Positions 25,912 through 35,006 of a stretch of DNA of 47,201 nucleotides are shown here, piece after piece. This stretch comes from an uncultured Verrucomicrobiales bacterium (GTDB lineage: Bacteria; Verrucomicrobiota; Verrucomicrobiia; Limisphaerales; JAYPXF01), in contig CALBIE010000591.1 in NCBI GenBank assembly GCA_937893495.1, positions 1-47,201 on the forward strand. Reading direction: 5' to 3'. Position numbers and translations under genes: made by a program. The number at the start of each line of letters is the position of its first letter. The stretch's first letter is position 1. Below the pieces are notes generated by a model. It was given only the letters and a program-made list of their open reading frames with translations. It ran no database searches and was not told the DNA's origin.

Positions 25912-28152
25912 ATGATGCCGGGTTCGAAAAAGCGAAAGATAGATTTTACCGATGTCGTGTTTTACGTCGCAATCGCGACGAAACATGCTCGGTTGATGGT
26001 GTTGTTGATGGCCATGTCTCTGACCGCCGGGCTGGTTTACTACATTTATGCCCGACCGCTCTATCGCGCCACGGCACTGGTCCATTATCAGGAGTTTAAG
26101 CAGCAAATCGATCGGGATGATGTCGAAAAGAAGCGGTTTGCACCCTTCATGGTCCTGGACGAGTTGACTGCCTCCCACATCGTCGGGCGGGTGATGGTGC
26201 GACTCGGCTACGTTGAAACGCCCGGTGTGACGGAGAAGCCGATGATTAAGAAAATCTCCGCATCCTTTGATTCGGAGAAAAACATTCTCGTTGACCTGTT
26301 TACGTTTAAAGCCGAATGGGCTAGACCCTTTTGCGAGCTGCTGGTCGCGGAGTTCAAGGCGGACCGCGAGCAGAAGACGGAGCAGACGCGTGCTTTGTGG
26401 GAGCGAAAAATCAAGGCGGAATTGGATCGATTGGAGATTGAAATCCAGAAACAGCACTACCTCGACTACCAGTTGAGCACCAATTTCAATCCGCAGCAGT
26501 TGACGATCGAGGTGGATCAACTAAGGAGCGTCCCCCGCGAATTGGCGGAAGTGTCCCAGAAACTGGCACTGGTCGAGCGAATCCAAAGCAAACTGGCGAC
26601 CACCAGGGACTTGACGGTGATGGAAAAGCTGACTCTGTATTCCTCAGTGGACGCCGGTTTGCGTCCCGGGCAATTGGTACCCGCGACGCCGGGCCAGGGA
26701 GCGCGTGAACTCAACAACAATGACAACGGTGCCGGGATTCGGTCGGACGACGGTAACTTCATTTCACGAGGTTCCCCTCCGGCGAATCGCTCGAACGGCT
26801 CGCGTATTGTGCCCCTGGGTCAAAGACAGATCAACGAATCGCTCTGGGAAAACCTCGTGCGGCAGCGTCTGCAACTGGAGAAACAGGTCGCCGACGCCAG
26901 TCGGATTTATCTTCCCAGGCACCCGAAAATGATCACCCTGCAACGGGCGATGGATGCCGTTGACCGGCAGTTGCAGGACGAACTACTGACTGCGGCGGCG
27001 CGTTTTGACCTGAACGTGAATTATCTTCTGAGCCGGAAAAATCAGTTGAATTCGTTGCTGCCGACGTTCTCGGAGAAATACAAGAGGCTCGAACGATATG
27101 AGAACGAAAAGCGATTACTGAAAGGATCGCAGCCCGACTGGGAAGGTGCCTATAAGCGCGCCAACATGCGCCTGGAGGAGATGCGCCTCGCTCTCGACAA
27201 CGAGCGGGTGAATCTTCAGTACGTTACCAATAAGCGAGTGCGCGATAAAATTCCCGTGTCCCCCAGCCGAGTGAAGCTGGTGCTTCTTTCATTTCTGCTT
27301 GGTCTCGCCCTGGCGGTCGGTGTTCCGTTCCTGCTCGAATTCATGGACCAGACGGTGACCAACATGGACAAACTTGAGGAAGAGACGGGAATGCGCGGAC
27401 TGGGAATTGTGCCGGACTTTGAGGAAACGCTCGCGGAATCCTATCCGCTGCTTGGGTCTGAGACGATGACTGATCCGGATATGCTGGAGAACTTCAGGGT
27501 CATTCGCACCAACTTGATATCCAGTGCGGCGACTTCAAAATATCCGCAAGTCATTCTGGTCACGAGCACGGGGCCCAAAGAGGGCAAGACAGTTGTCGCG
27601 TCGAATCTGGCAATCTCCTTCGCGCAGATGGGTGAAAAGACCCTTGTCATTGATTGCAACCTCCGGCGTGGCCTGATGCATCATCTCTTCAGCAGCCGAT
27701 CCAGCCCGGGATTGAGCAACGCGCTTGTTGAGAAGCTGGAAGTCGCGGATGCAATTCGGCCCACGGCGACGGAAAATCTTTCCTTGCTCCCCTGCGGCGA
27801 ACATCTGGAGGGAGACATCGAAATGCTCGGCTCCACGCGCATGCAGCAAATCATCGAAGAGTTGCGCGGCAAGTTTCAGCGAATCGTCATCGATGCTCCG
27901 CCAGTGTTGGGACTTTCCGAAACTTCCGTGCTGCAAGCCAATGTGGACGGCTCGATTATGGTCATTTGGAGCGCATTTACCTCGACGCGACAAATTCGGA
28001 TTGCCATGGAGATGCTGAAGGACAATCACGCTAATTTCTACGGCTTCGTACTGAATCGATTGGACCTGGCGGCGACGATGAATCGGTTCCATTACTACTA
28101 CTACTCCAATCACTACTACAATCGTTACCAGTCAATGACGCGGACCAGCTAG
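25912..28152 (+). CDS. Wzc-like polysaccharide co-polymerase / BY-kinase
   Basis: N-terminal Wzz-like TM region, coiled coil, second TM (LVLLSFLLGLALAVGVPFLLEF), Walker A STGPKEGKTVVASNLA, Walker B RIVIDAPPVLG, C-terminal Tyr cluster HYYYYSNHYYNRYQ. Confidence 0.9.
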   Translation: MMPGSKKRKIDFTDVVFYVAIATKHARLMVLLMAMSLTAGLVYYIYARPLYRATALVHYQEFKQQIDRDDVEKKRFAPFMVLDELTASHIVGRVMVRLGYVETPGVTEKPMIKKISASFDSEKNILVDLFTFKAEWARPFCELLVAEFKADREQKTEQTRALWERKIKAELDRLEIEIQKQHYLDYQLSTNFNPQQLTIEVDQLRSVPRELAEVSQKLALVERIQSKLATTRDLTVMEKLTLYSSVDAGLRPGQLVPATPGQGARELNNNDNGAGIRSDDGNFISRGSPPANRSNGSRIVPLGQRQINESLWENLVRQRLQLEKQVADASRIYLPRHPKMITLQRAMDAVDRQLQDELLTAAARFDLNVNYLLSRKNQLNSLLPTFSEKYKRLERYENEKRLLKGSQPDWEGAYKRANMRLEEMRLALDNERVNLQYVTNKRVRDKIPVSPSRVKLVLLSFLLGLALAVGVPFLLEFMDQTVTNMDKLEEETGMRGLGIVPDFEETLAESYPLLGSETMTDPDMLENFRVIRTNLISSAATSKYPQVILVTSTGPKEGKTVVASNLAISFAQMGEKTLVIDCNLRRGLMHHLFSSRSSPGLSNALVEKLEVADAIRPTATENLSLLPCGEHLEGDIEMLGSTRMQQIIEELRGKFQRIVIDAPPVLGLSETSVLQANVDGSIMVIWSAFTSTRQIRIAMEMLKDNHANFYGFVLNRLDLAATMNRFHYYYYSNHYYNRYQSMTRTS

Positions 28153-28231
28153 TCGGCGTCCGGGAAACATGGGGTTACGATTCTCCGGAGAATGACATTG
28201 GCGCGGAATTGAAACCCGCTGAACGGGATCT

Positions 28232-29194
28232 ATGGACGAAACGAAGGGCATGAAAGATGAGGAACTCCCAGGTGTTTCAGTCGTCATTCCGGCCTACAAC
28301 TACGCCCGTTTTCTTCCCTTTGCCGTTGAGTCCGCCCGGAGTCAGGATTATCCGAAGTTCGAGGTCGTGGTGATCGATGACGGTTCCAAAGACAACACGG
28401 CGGAGGTGATGAAGCAGTTCTCCTCACCGGTTCGCTACGTCTATCAGGACAACGTTGGCTTGTCTGCGGCGCGCAATAGCGGAATCCGGGAGGCGAAATA
28501 CGATTTCGTGGCTTTTCTAGATGCCGATGATGAGTTTCGCCCTGGTTTGCTGCGGGAGGGCATGTCGCGGTTTGCGGAATTGGTTGATGAATATGGGTTG
28601 GTTGCCTGCGCTGGTGAGCAGATTGATGTGGACGGAAAACCGCTTTACACCCGGAAACACGTTCCCGAAACGCCTCGCGAAGTTCGGGTTGAGGAGATTG
28701 TGATGCGGACCCGGTTCATGCCGACCGGTGTCATTTGCCGGAAACATGTCTTTGATAGCTGCGGCGGGTTTGACACGCAATTGAAGAGTACGGAGGATCG
28801 GGACATGTGGATTCGGATTGCCGCGCGGCACCGGGTCTTTCACCAGGGCAAGGTGCTGGCCAATATCCGGAAACACGGCGACAACATGAGCAACAACGCG
28901 GATCAGCAGCAGCGCAACATGTCGATCGTGTTAAAGAAATCGTGGCGCAATGGTGTTGTTCCGCGCGTCCGATTCTGGTTCTGGCTGCAGGTCTTTTCGT
29001 ATCGGCGATATCAGGCAGCCCTCATCTACAACGGCATCAAGCGCCCATGGCCGGCTTTCCGCGACCTGCTCGTCAGCATTCTTTACTGGCCTGTGTTTTT
29101 CAATCCCGCCTCCACGGGTGATCGTTTTATGTTCCGCTGTCGCCAGTTGGTTCGCTTTACCCTGAACGCCTTGCGGGGCGAAGTGAAACGCTGA
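28232..29194 (+). CDS. Glycosyltransferase family 2
   Basis: VSVVIPAYNYARFLPFAVESARSQDYPKFEVVVIDDGSKDNTAEV...GLSAARNSGIREAKYDFVAFLDADDEF. Confidence 0.92.
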   Translation: MDETKGMKDEELPGVSVVIPAYNYARFLPFAVESARSQDYPKFEVVVIDDGSKDNTAEVMKQFSSPVRYVYQDNVGLSAARNSGIREAKYDFVAFLDADDEFRPGLLREGMSRFAELVDEYGLVACAGEQIDVDGKPLYTRKHVPETPREVRVEEIVMRTRFMPTGVICRKHVFDSCGGFDTQLKSTEDRDMWIRIAARHRVFHQGKVLANIRKHGDNMSNNADQQQRNMSIVLKKSWRNGVVPRVRFWFWLQVFSYRRYQAALIYNGIKRPWPAFRDLLVSILYWPVFFNPASTGDRFMFRCRQLVRFTLNALRGEVKR

Positions 29195-29218
29195 CGCAAT
29201 TTCATTGATCGATCGGCC

Positions 29219-30343
29219 ATGCGCAAAGCCAGACGTCTCCGCGTCCTGCACGTGAATCTTTCCCTCGAACCCGGAGGGATGGAGAACGGGATTGTCAACG
29301 TCGCCAATCGATTGCCGGAGGATGAGTTCGAGCTGTTTTTTTGCTGCCTTGAAACAGGCGGCGCATTTGTCGAGCGATTGAATCACCCCGAGAATGTTTT
29401 TGCCTTCAGTAAGGCGCCGGGATTTTCGCTGAGCACGGTCTGGAATGTGATGAAGACTGTGGCGAGGACATCACCGGATGTAGTGCATCCGCACAACCTC
29501 GCCCCCTTGACTTACGCCACGCTTGGTACGTTTCTGGGATTTTGGAAACCCTTACTACAGGGGGAGCACGGGGTATTTCAGGGCGAGCAGGGTTCGGCCC
29601 GACGATTGCTCCAACGGCGGCGGCTGTATCATTGCTGTCGGAAAGTCCACACGGTTTCCGAAGGGTTGCGACAATACCTGATTGCTCAGGGCTTTCCGGG
29701 GAACAAGATCGTCTCCGTTGTCAATGGTGTGGATACCGCCCGGTTTGTTCCGGCTGACCGCGTGGCGATCCGCCGCCAAATCAATCTCCCGCCCGAGGCA
29801 ACCGTTTTGGGAATCGTGGGACGATTTGATCCGAACAAAAAGCACCTGCTTCTGCTGGAGGCATTTCACCGGATAGCGGAGGGGCATCCTTCCGTCCATT
29901 TTTTGATCCTGGGCGACAACGGCAGCGAACGGGAGAACATTCTGGCCGCTGTGGAGGCCAGTCCGTGCCGATCCCGCATTCATTTGGCGGGATTTCAGGC
30001 CGATCCATTGCCCTGGTATCAGGCCATGGATCTACTGGTAATGCCCTCGCCGTTCGAGGGTCTGTCCAACGCGGTGCTCGAGGCGATGGCCTGCGCAGTG
30101 CCTGTGCTGGGGAACGTGGCTTGTGGCAATGCCGAAGTGATCGAGCATGGCGTCGATGGCGTGCTTGCAGGACTGGATTCGGTTGATACCCTTGCCGTTG
30201 AAATTGCTCGATTGCTCGATGCCCCAAAAAAGGTGCGGCAACTGGCCGAAGCAGCTCGTCGAAAGATGGTTGAACGGTTTTCCATCAACGCCATGGTGGA
30301 TCGCTATGCGGCGCTCTACCGGGAAGTGGCCGGCTGGGGTTGA
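29219..30343 (+). CDS. Glycosyltransferase family 4
   Basis: LHVNLSLEPGGMENGIVNVANRL, VLGIVGRFDPNKKHLLLLEAF, DLLVMPSPFEGLSNAVLEAMACAVPVLGN. Confidence 0.92.
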   Translation: MRKARRLRVLHVNLSLEPGGMENGIVNVANRLPEDEFELFFCCLETGGAFVERLNHPENVFAFSKAPGFSLSTVWNVMKTVARTSPDVVHPHNLAPLTYATLGTFLGFWKPLLQGEHGVFQGEQGSARRLLQRRRLYHCCRKVHTVSEGLRQYLIAQGFPGNKIVSVVNGVDTARFVPADRVAIRRQINLPPEATVLGIVGRFDPNKKHLLLLEAFHRIAEGHPSVHFLILGDNGSERENILAAVEASPCRSRIHLAGFQADPLPWYQAMDLLVMPSPFEGLSNAVLEAMACAVPVLGNVACGNAEVIEHGVDGVLAGLDSVDTLAVEIARLLDAPKKVRQLAEAARRKMVERFSINAMVDRYAALYREVAGWG

Positions 30344-30404
30344 TCCCGGCCCGTTAATTCGGAATTTGAATTTGAGCCGGGAAATCAGATAGAGTGTCTC
30401 TGTC

Positions 30405-31952
30405 ATGGATTTTGTATCCATCGCGCTATTTACGATTCTGCTTTACGTGCGCCCGCAGGAAATCTTCGGATTCCTCGAGGCGTTGCGGCCCGCATTTGTT
30501 GTCATGGCCATGGGGTTTGTGGCGCTCCTGGTAAGGCCCGGCGGGTTGAATCCAAAGACGATTCTGCGCACGCCGCACGACTGGTTGATGGCGGCTTACT
30601 TTCTCTGGATTATCTTCACCAACGAAGCGGAGTACGAGACCTGGAAAAAGATTTATCCGTTCGTCGGCTTCTACTTTATCTCGGTGCAGGCGCTGACCAG
30701 CGTGGAGAGGATTTACCAACTGCTCTACGTCCTGTTGGGTTGCATCATGTTCATCGCCATCATGGCCCTGGCGCAACTGATCGGCATTGATCCCGTCGGC
30801 TCAGCGGGCGTGACGGAGGGCTCTAACGGCCGACTGGTTTTCAATACGGGCCTGTTTAACAACGCCAATGCGCTCGGGCATAGCGTCATTGTGGCGATTC
30901 CTTTGACCTACTTCCTGATGGTCTGGAAACGTGAGATCTTCGTCAAGGAAGTCGCCATCCCGATGTTCGGAATTGCACTGTGGTGCGTATATCTGACGGA
31001 ATCCAAGGGCTCCTTTATCTCGGGGTTTGGTGCCGTGCTCGCGACGTTGACGTTTGGGCGTCCCAAGTGGATTCAGGCGATTATTCTCACGCTGGCGCTG
31101 ACAGTTGGATGGGGCGCGATGGCTGCCCTTCCGCGATTCGGCGAGCTGCAAGCCAGCAAGGCCAGTAAGGACGAGGCGATTCAAGGCCGCGTCCGGGCGT
31201 TTGTATTTGGAAGGTGGGCTACGGACACCTTGCAATACGGTGTGGGATACGGAAATTTCGTCGATGCCATGGCTCGCAAGGAAGGCGAAGAGGCAGCCAT
31301 CGCCTCGCACTCGTCCTACAACCAGATCAGCGCCGAGCTGGGCAAAGGTGGTTTGTTCCTTTTCGTCGGCCTGATGTACGTGGCAATGCGGACCTTGGTT
31401 CAGGCGAAGACAGCCAATGTTCAGGAGGAACGGATTCGACGCGCCATGTTTTGTCTGGTGTTGGGGTATGGTGTGTCGTCGTGGATGATCGACTTCGGGT
31501 TTCGCGCGCTGTTTTTTCTTATGATCGCCATGGTCGGGGCGTTTCATCGAATGCTTCAGACGCGTACCGGTGTGGTCGGGGCTGAGCAGGACCTGGAGCA
31601 GGCTTTACAGCGTGAGAGCAATCCCCTCCACGGAATGGCTGCTGCCGGTGCAACGGGCGCGCAGACCTATATGGCGCAAATGAAACAGATTCGCGGTGCC
31701 GCCCGTCGGGGGATGGGGACGGCGATGTCCGCTGTCGCGCCCATTGCCCCATTGTCCGGGTCAGCCACGATTCAGGCCTCTAATGCTTACGCCCCTGCTG
31801 CGATTGAACCCGGAATTGCGTTGCCGACGGGAGCGTCCAGTTTCATGCCCTGGGCCCGGTTGGGTTGGCTTGATTTTGTCCTCATGTATGCCTTGCTGCG
31901 TTTGGCCCTGTATATCCGCGTTTACGCCATTGAAGACCTATTTGCGGGGTAG
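30405..31952 (+). CDS. O-antigen ligase / Wzy-polymerase-like membrane protein
   Basis: Multi-TM protein; GRLVFNTGLFNNANALGHSVIVAIPLTYFL, LTESKGSFISGFGAV, GVGYGNFVD...ASHSSYNQISAELGKGGLFLF is typical of WaaL/Wzy-like proteins. Confidence 0.8.
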   Translation: MDFVSIALFTILLYVRPQEIFGFLEALRPAFVVMAMGFVALLVRPGGLNPKTILRTPHDWLMAAYFLWIIFTNEAEYETWKKIYPFVGFYFISVQALTSVERIYQLLYVLLGCIMFIAIMALAQLIGIDPVGSAGVTEGSNGRLVFNTGLFNNANALGHSVIVAIPLTYFLMVWKREIFVKEVAIPMFGIALWCVYLTESKGSFISGFGAVLATLTFGRPKWIQAIILTLALTVGWGAMAALPRFGELQASKASKDEAIQGRVRAFVFGRWATDTLQYGVGYGNFVDAMARKEGEEAAIASHSSYNQISAELGKGGLFLFVGLMYVAMRTLVQAKTANVQEERIRRAMFCLVLGYGVSSWMIDFGFRALFFLMIAMVGAFHRMLQTRTGVVGAEQDLEQALQRESNPLHGMAAAGATGAQTYMAQMKQIRGAARRGMGTAMSAVAPIAPLSGSATIQASNAYAPAAIEPGIALPTGASSFMPWARLGWLDFVLMYALLRLALYIRVYAIEDLFAG

Positions 31953-31975
31953 TGGTGTTTACTACCCGTCATTGA

Positions 31976-33115
31976 ATGGAACTCAATCAACCTTGCCATT
32001 GGTTCTTCTGGGGTAGTTTCGTGGCGCTTGGTTATACCTTTGTCGGGTACCCGATCGTGATTGGCACTTTGGCGCGGCTTTTCCCTCGTCCAATTAACAA
32101 ATCAAAGCCGGTAGTCTGGCCGCACGTGTCGGTGGTCATTGTTGCCTATAATGAAGCTGCCCGAATTCGTGATCGGATTGAGAATCTTTTTGCTGCGGAC
32201 TATCCGGAGGAACGGCTGCGGGTCATCGTCGTGACCGACGGCTCCGATGACGGCACGTCGCAGTTGTTGAAAGACCTGAAACATCCCCGTCTTGACCTGA
32301 TTGAGCGAGCAGCGCGCAGTGGTAAGTCGGCCTGTGTCAACGCGGGAATCGCCCATGCAGACAGCGAGTTGGTGGTATTGTGCGATGCCCGACAGCGATT
32401 CGAGTCAGAGACAATTCGGGAACTGGTGCAAAATTTTTCAGATGATCGCGTTGGCGCTGTCAGTGGCGAGTTGTTGATCGAAGGCGCTTCCACGAGCATC
32501 GGCGGTGGGGTGGATCTCTACTGGCGACTGGAAAAGTTCATTCGCGCCGCTGAATCACGCTTTCGATCCGTCATCGGGGTTACGGGTGCGGTTTACGCGA
32601 TTCGGAGGGAACTCTTTGTGCCGATTCCGGAGGATACTTTGCTGGATGACGTGGTGATTCCGATGCAGATTGTTCTACGGGGTTATCGTGTAGGATTTGA
32701 CGCGGACGCCCGGGCGTATGATCCACAGATGACTGATCCCGCGCGGGAGAAACGACGCAAGCTCCGCACGCTGGCCGGCAATTACCAGATGTTTTTCCGC
32801 TACCCGGGATGGATGATGCCGTGGCGAACCGCATTGTGGTGGCAGTTGATCTCGCATAAATACTCGCGAATCCTGGCACCATTCCTTATGATCATACAGC
32901 TCGTGTCCAATGTCATACTGCATGAACAGCCGGGATATCGGCAGTTGCTGATTGCGCACGCCGGGTTTTACCTTCTGGCCCTGCTCGGGACTCTGATGTC
33001 GGGTTTCAAAGTGCGCCTGATCTCCGTGCCGGCGGGTTTTGTATTTCTGAACATGATGGTGATGGGCGGCTTTTGGAATTTCCTGCGCGGGAGTTACCGG
33101 CAGGGAAAATGGTAG
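31976..33115 (+). CDS. Membrane-associated glycosyltransferase family 2
   Basis: VSVVIVAYNEAARIRDRIENLFAADYPEERLRVIVVTDGSDDGTSQLL, LVVLCDARQRF, DDVVIPMQIVLRGYRVGFDADARAYD, C-terminal TM segments. Confidence 0.9.
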   Translation: MELNQPCHWFFWGSFVALGYTFVGYPIVIGTLARLFPRPINKSKPVVWPHVSVVIVAYNEAARIRDRIENLFAADYPEERLRVIVVTDGSDDGTSQLLKDLKHPRLDLIERAARSGKSACVNAGIAHADSELVVLCDARQRFESETIRELVQNFSDDRVGAVSGELLIEGASTSIGGGVDLYWRLEKFIRAAESRFRSVIGVTGAVYAIRRELFVPIPEDTLLDDVVIPMQIVLRGYRVGFDADARAYDPQMTDPAREKRRKLRTLAGNYQMFFRYPGWMMPWRTALWWQLISHKYSRILAPFLMIIQLVSNVILHEQPGYRQLLIAHAGFYLLALLGTLMSGFKVRLISVPAGFVFLNMMVMGGFWNFLRGSYRQGKW

Positions 33116-33118
33116 GAC

Positions 33119-33889
33119 GTGTGGCGTATGCTCAGCTTTGCTTTTCATTCTTCCCGGCTGGCCGGCTGGCCGGTCTGGCATCGATGGTTGGCACCTCGGG
33201 CGCGGCCTGCCGATGCGTTCGGCTTCGCGATGTACTACCATTGCCGAAGCACTCGCCGCGTGCCGGGCTTTGTCCGTAAAGTCAAACACACCAAGCTGAT
33301 TGACCTGACTCGCTCCGAGGATGAGATATTTGGTGACTTCAACAAGAACGCGAAGCAGAAGCTAAAACGCGCGGTGGCGGACAGCCTGCGTTTTACGACC
33401 GACAACACCCTGGAGGAACTGCGCGAAGTCTATAACGCGTTTGCCGGGGCGAAAGGACTGCCATTGGTGGAAGACCGGGTGCTGGAGGCCTACTGGCCGA
33501 AGCTGGTGGTCACAAAGCTGTCGTCAGACAATCAGACGCTGATCATGCACAGTTACATGTTGGACGAAGCCGCGAAATATGCCTGTCAAATTCAAGCCGC
33601 ATCCATGTTCCGTGTGCTGGACATCCCGGATGCCAACGCCTTTTTCGGCCGTGCCAACCGGTATTTGCATTATCTGGATATGCTGCTTTTGAAGGAGCGG
33701 GGTTATCAGACGTTTGATATTGGCGGTGTCGCGGTGGACACGGAGGACCCGGTGCTGAAGGAAGTGAATGCCTTCAAGGACAGTTTTGGCGGCGAATTGG
33801 TGGAAATGAGCACCTATCTTTCTCTGCCGCTGTGGCTCGGACGCAAACTGTCCGATTGGTTCGGGCGCGAGAAAAAACCCCGGGACTAG
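33119..33889 (+). CDS. FemAB/GNAT-like acyl- or aminoacyltransferase
   Basis: FGDFNKNAKQKLKRAVADSLRF...YFDIGGVAV-type 'GYQTFDIGGVAVDTEDPVLKEVNAFKDSFGGELVEM' resembles the C-terminal half of FemAB/BioF2-like proteins. Possible GTG start. Confidence 0.65.
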   Translation: MWRMLSFAFHSSRLAGWPVWHRWLAPRARPADAFGFAMYYHCRSTRRVPGFVRKVKHTKLIDLTRSEDEIFGDFNKNAKQKLKRAVADSLRFTTDNTLEELREVYNAFAGAKGLPLVEDRVLEAYWPKLVVTKLSSDNQTLIMHSYMLDEAAKYACQIQAASMFRVLDIPDANAFFGRANRYLHYLDMLLLKERGYQTFDIGGVAVDTEDPVLKEVNAFKDSFGGELVEMSTYLSLPLWLGRKLSDWFGREKKPRD

Positions 33890-34061
33890 CTTGGGCTTCG
33901 GGCCCCCGTTCCTGCCGCCGAACTGTTCTTGTGCGTCTGGTCCGGTCGAAATAACATTTTTATCCGCAGTTGGCCCGCGACCGACGAATCCAAAGTATTG
34001 CGGAGAATTGGAACGGCACCATCAGTTGTCGGGCAGAGACTGCATTATCAACAACGGTCAA

Positions 34062-35003
34062 ATGTACAGACTCAAGATCATGCTTGCACGCCTGGCGCAG
34101 TTCATTGCGCATTATTCCGGTGTGTCCACGCGCCGTGCGGGCGCGGGCAGTGGTGGTCGAATTCTGATGTACCATGGCGTCGGTGTAGCGGACTGTCGAG
34201 CGGATGTTTTCGAAAGCCAGATTCGTTTTCTCACGGAACATTTTCAGATTGTGTCGCTCAGCGACATGGTCACGGGTGTGCAAAAGCAGCCGGAGGAACT
34301 GGATGGCAAGATCGCGCTGACCTTCGACGATGGCTTGCGCAACAATTTTACGGTGGCGTATCCGGTGCTCAAAAAGTACCGTGCTCCGGCGACTTTTTTC
34401 ATATGTCCCGGCCTGATCGACAGGGGCGCCTGGCTCTGGAACGTGGAAGCGCGTTGTCGGATGAAGAGTTTGGCTGCCGGCGAACTTTCTCGCCTCGCTG
34501 ATGGGCTGGGTCGTTTCGGTGCCTCGCCGAACCAAGTGGTGGATTGGATGAAAACGCTGCCGTTCGAATCGCGGCGGCATGTGGAGGAAGTCATTCGGCG
34601 GGAGACTCGAACATTTACGCCCGGCGAGCGACTCAGGAGCGAGAATGATCTGATGAGCTGGGACGAAGTCCGACAACTGGATCCGGCATTGATCAGTATC
34701 GGTGCCCACACCACCAATCATCCGATTCTCAAACATTGTACGCCGGAGGAGTTGACGGCCGAAGTGAGCGAATGCGGTCAACGAATCGAGGATCATATTC
34801 ATCGGCCGGTCGAGCATTTCTGTTACCCGAACGGGGATTTCAACGAGACCGTCGTGCGTTATACCGAGAAGAACTACCGTGCGGCCGTCACGACGCAGCC
34901 GGGTTATGTCCGCGGAGGCGCGTCGGTTCATCAATTGCCTCGCATTGGTTCGACCCACAATCTTACCTATCTTTCCTGGCGACTGCACCGGCCGTTTTCC
35001 TGA
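34062..35003 (+). CDS. Polysaccharide deacetylase (NodB/CE4-like)
   Basis: RILMYHGVG, IALTFDDGLRNNFTVAYPVLKKYRAPATFFICPGLID, ISIGAHTTNHPILKHC. Start taken as MYRLKIML (ORF track starts at 33891). Confidence 0.88.
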   Translation: MYRLKIMLARLAQFIAHYSGVSTRRAGAGSGGRILMYHGVGVADCRADVFESQIRFLTEHFQIVSLSDMVTGVQKQPEELDGKIALTFDDGLRNNFTVAYPVLKKYRAPATFFICPGLIDRGAWLWNVEARCRMKSLAAGELSRLADGLGRFGASPNQVVDWMKTLPFESRRHVEEVIRRETRTFTPGERLRSENDLMSWDEVRQLDPALISIGAHTTNHPILKHCTPEELTAEVSECGQRIEDHIHRPVEHFCYPNGDFNETVVRYTEKNYRAAVTTQPGYVRGGASVHQLPRIGSTHNLTYLSWRLHRPFS

Positions 35004-35006
35004 GGC

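Noticed and set aside
30801-31547. 248-aa minus-strand ORF
   Set aside because: Antisense to the Wzy/ligase-like gene, with shadow composition.
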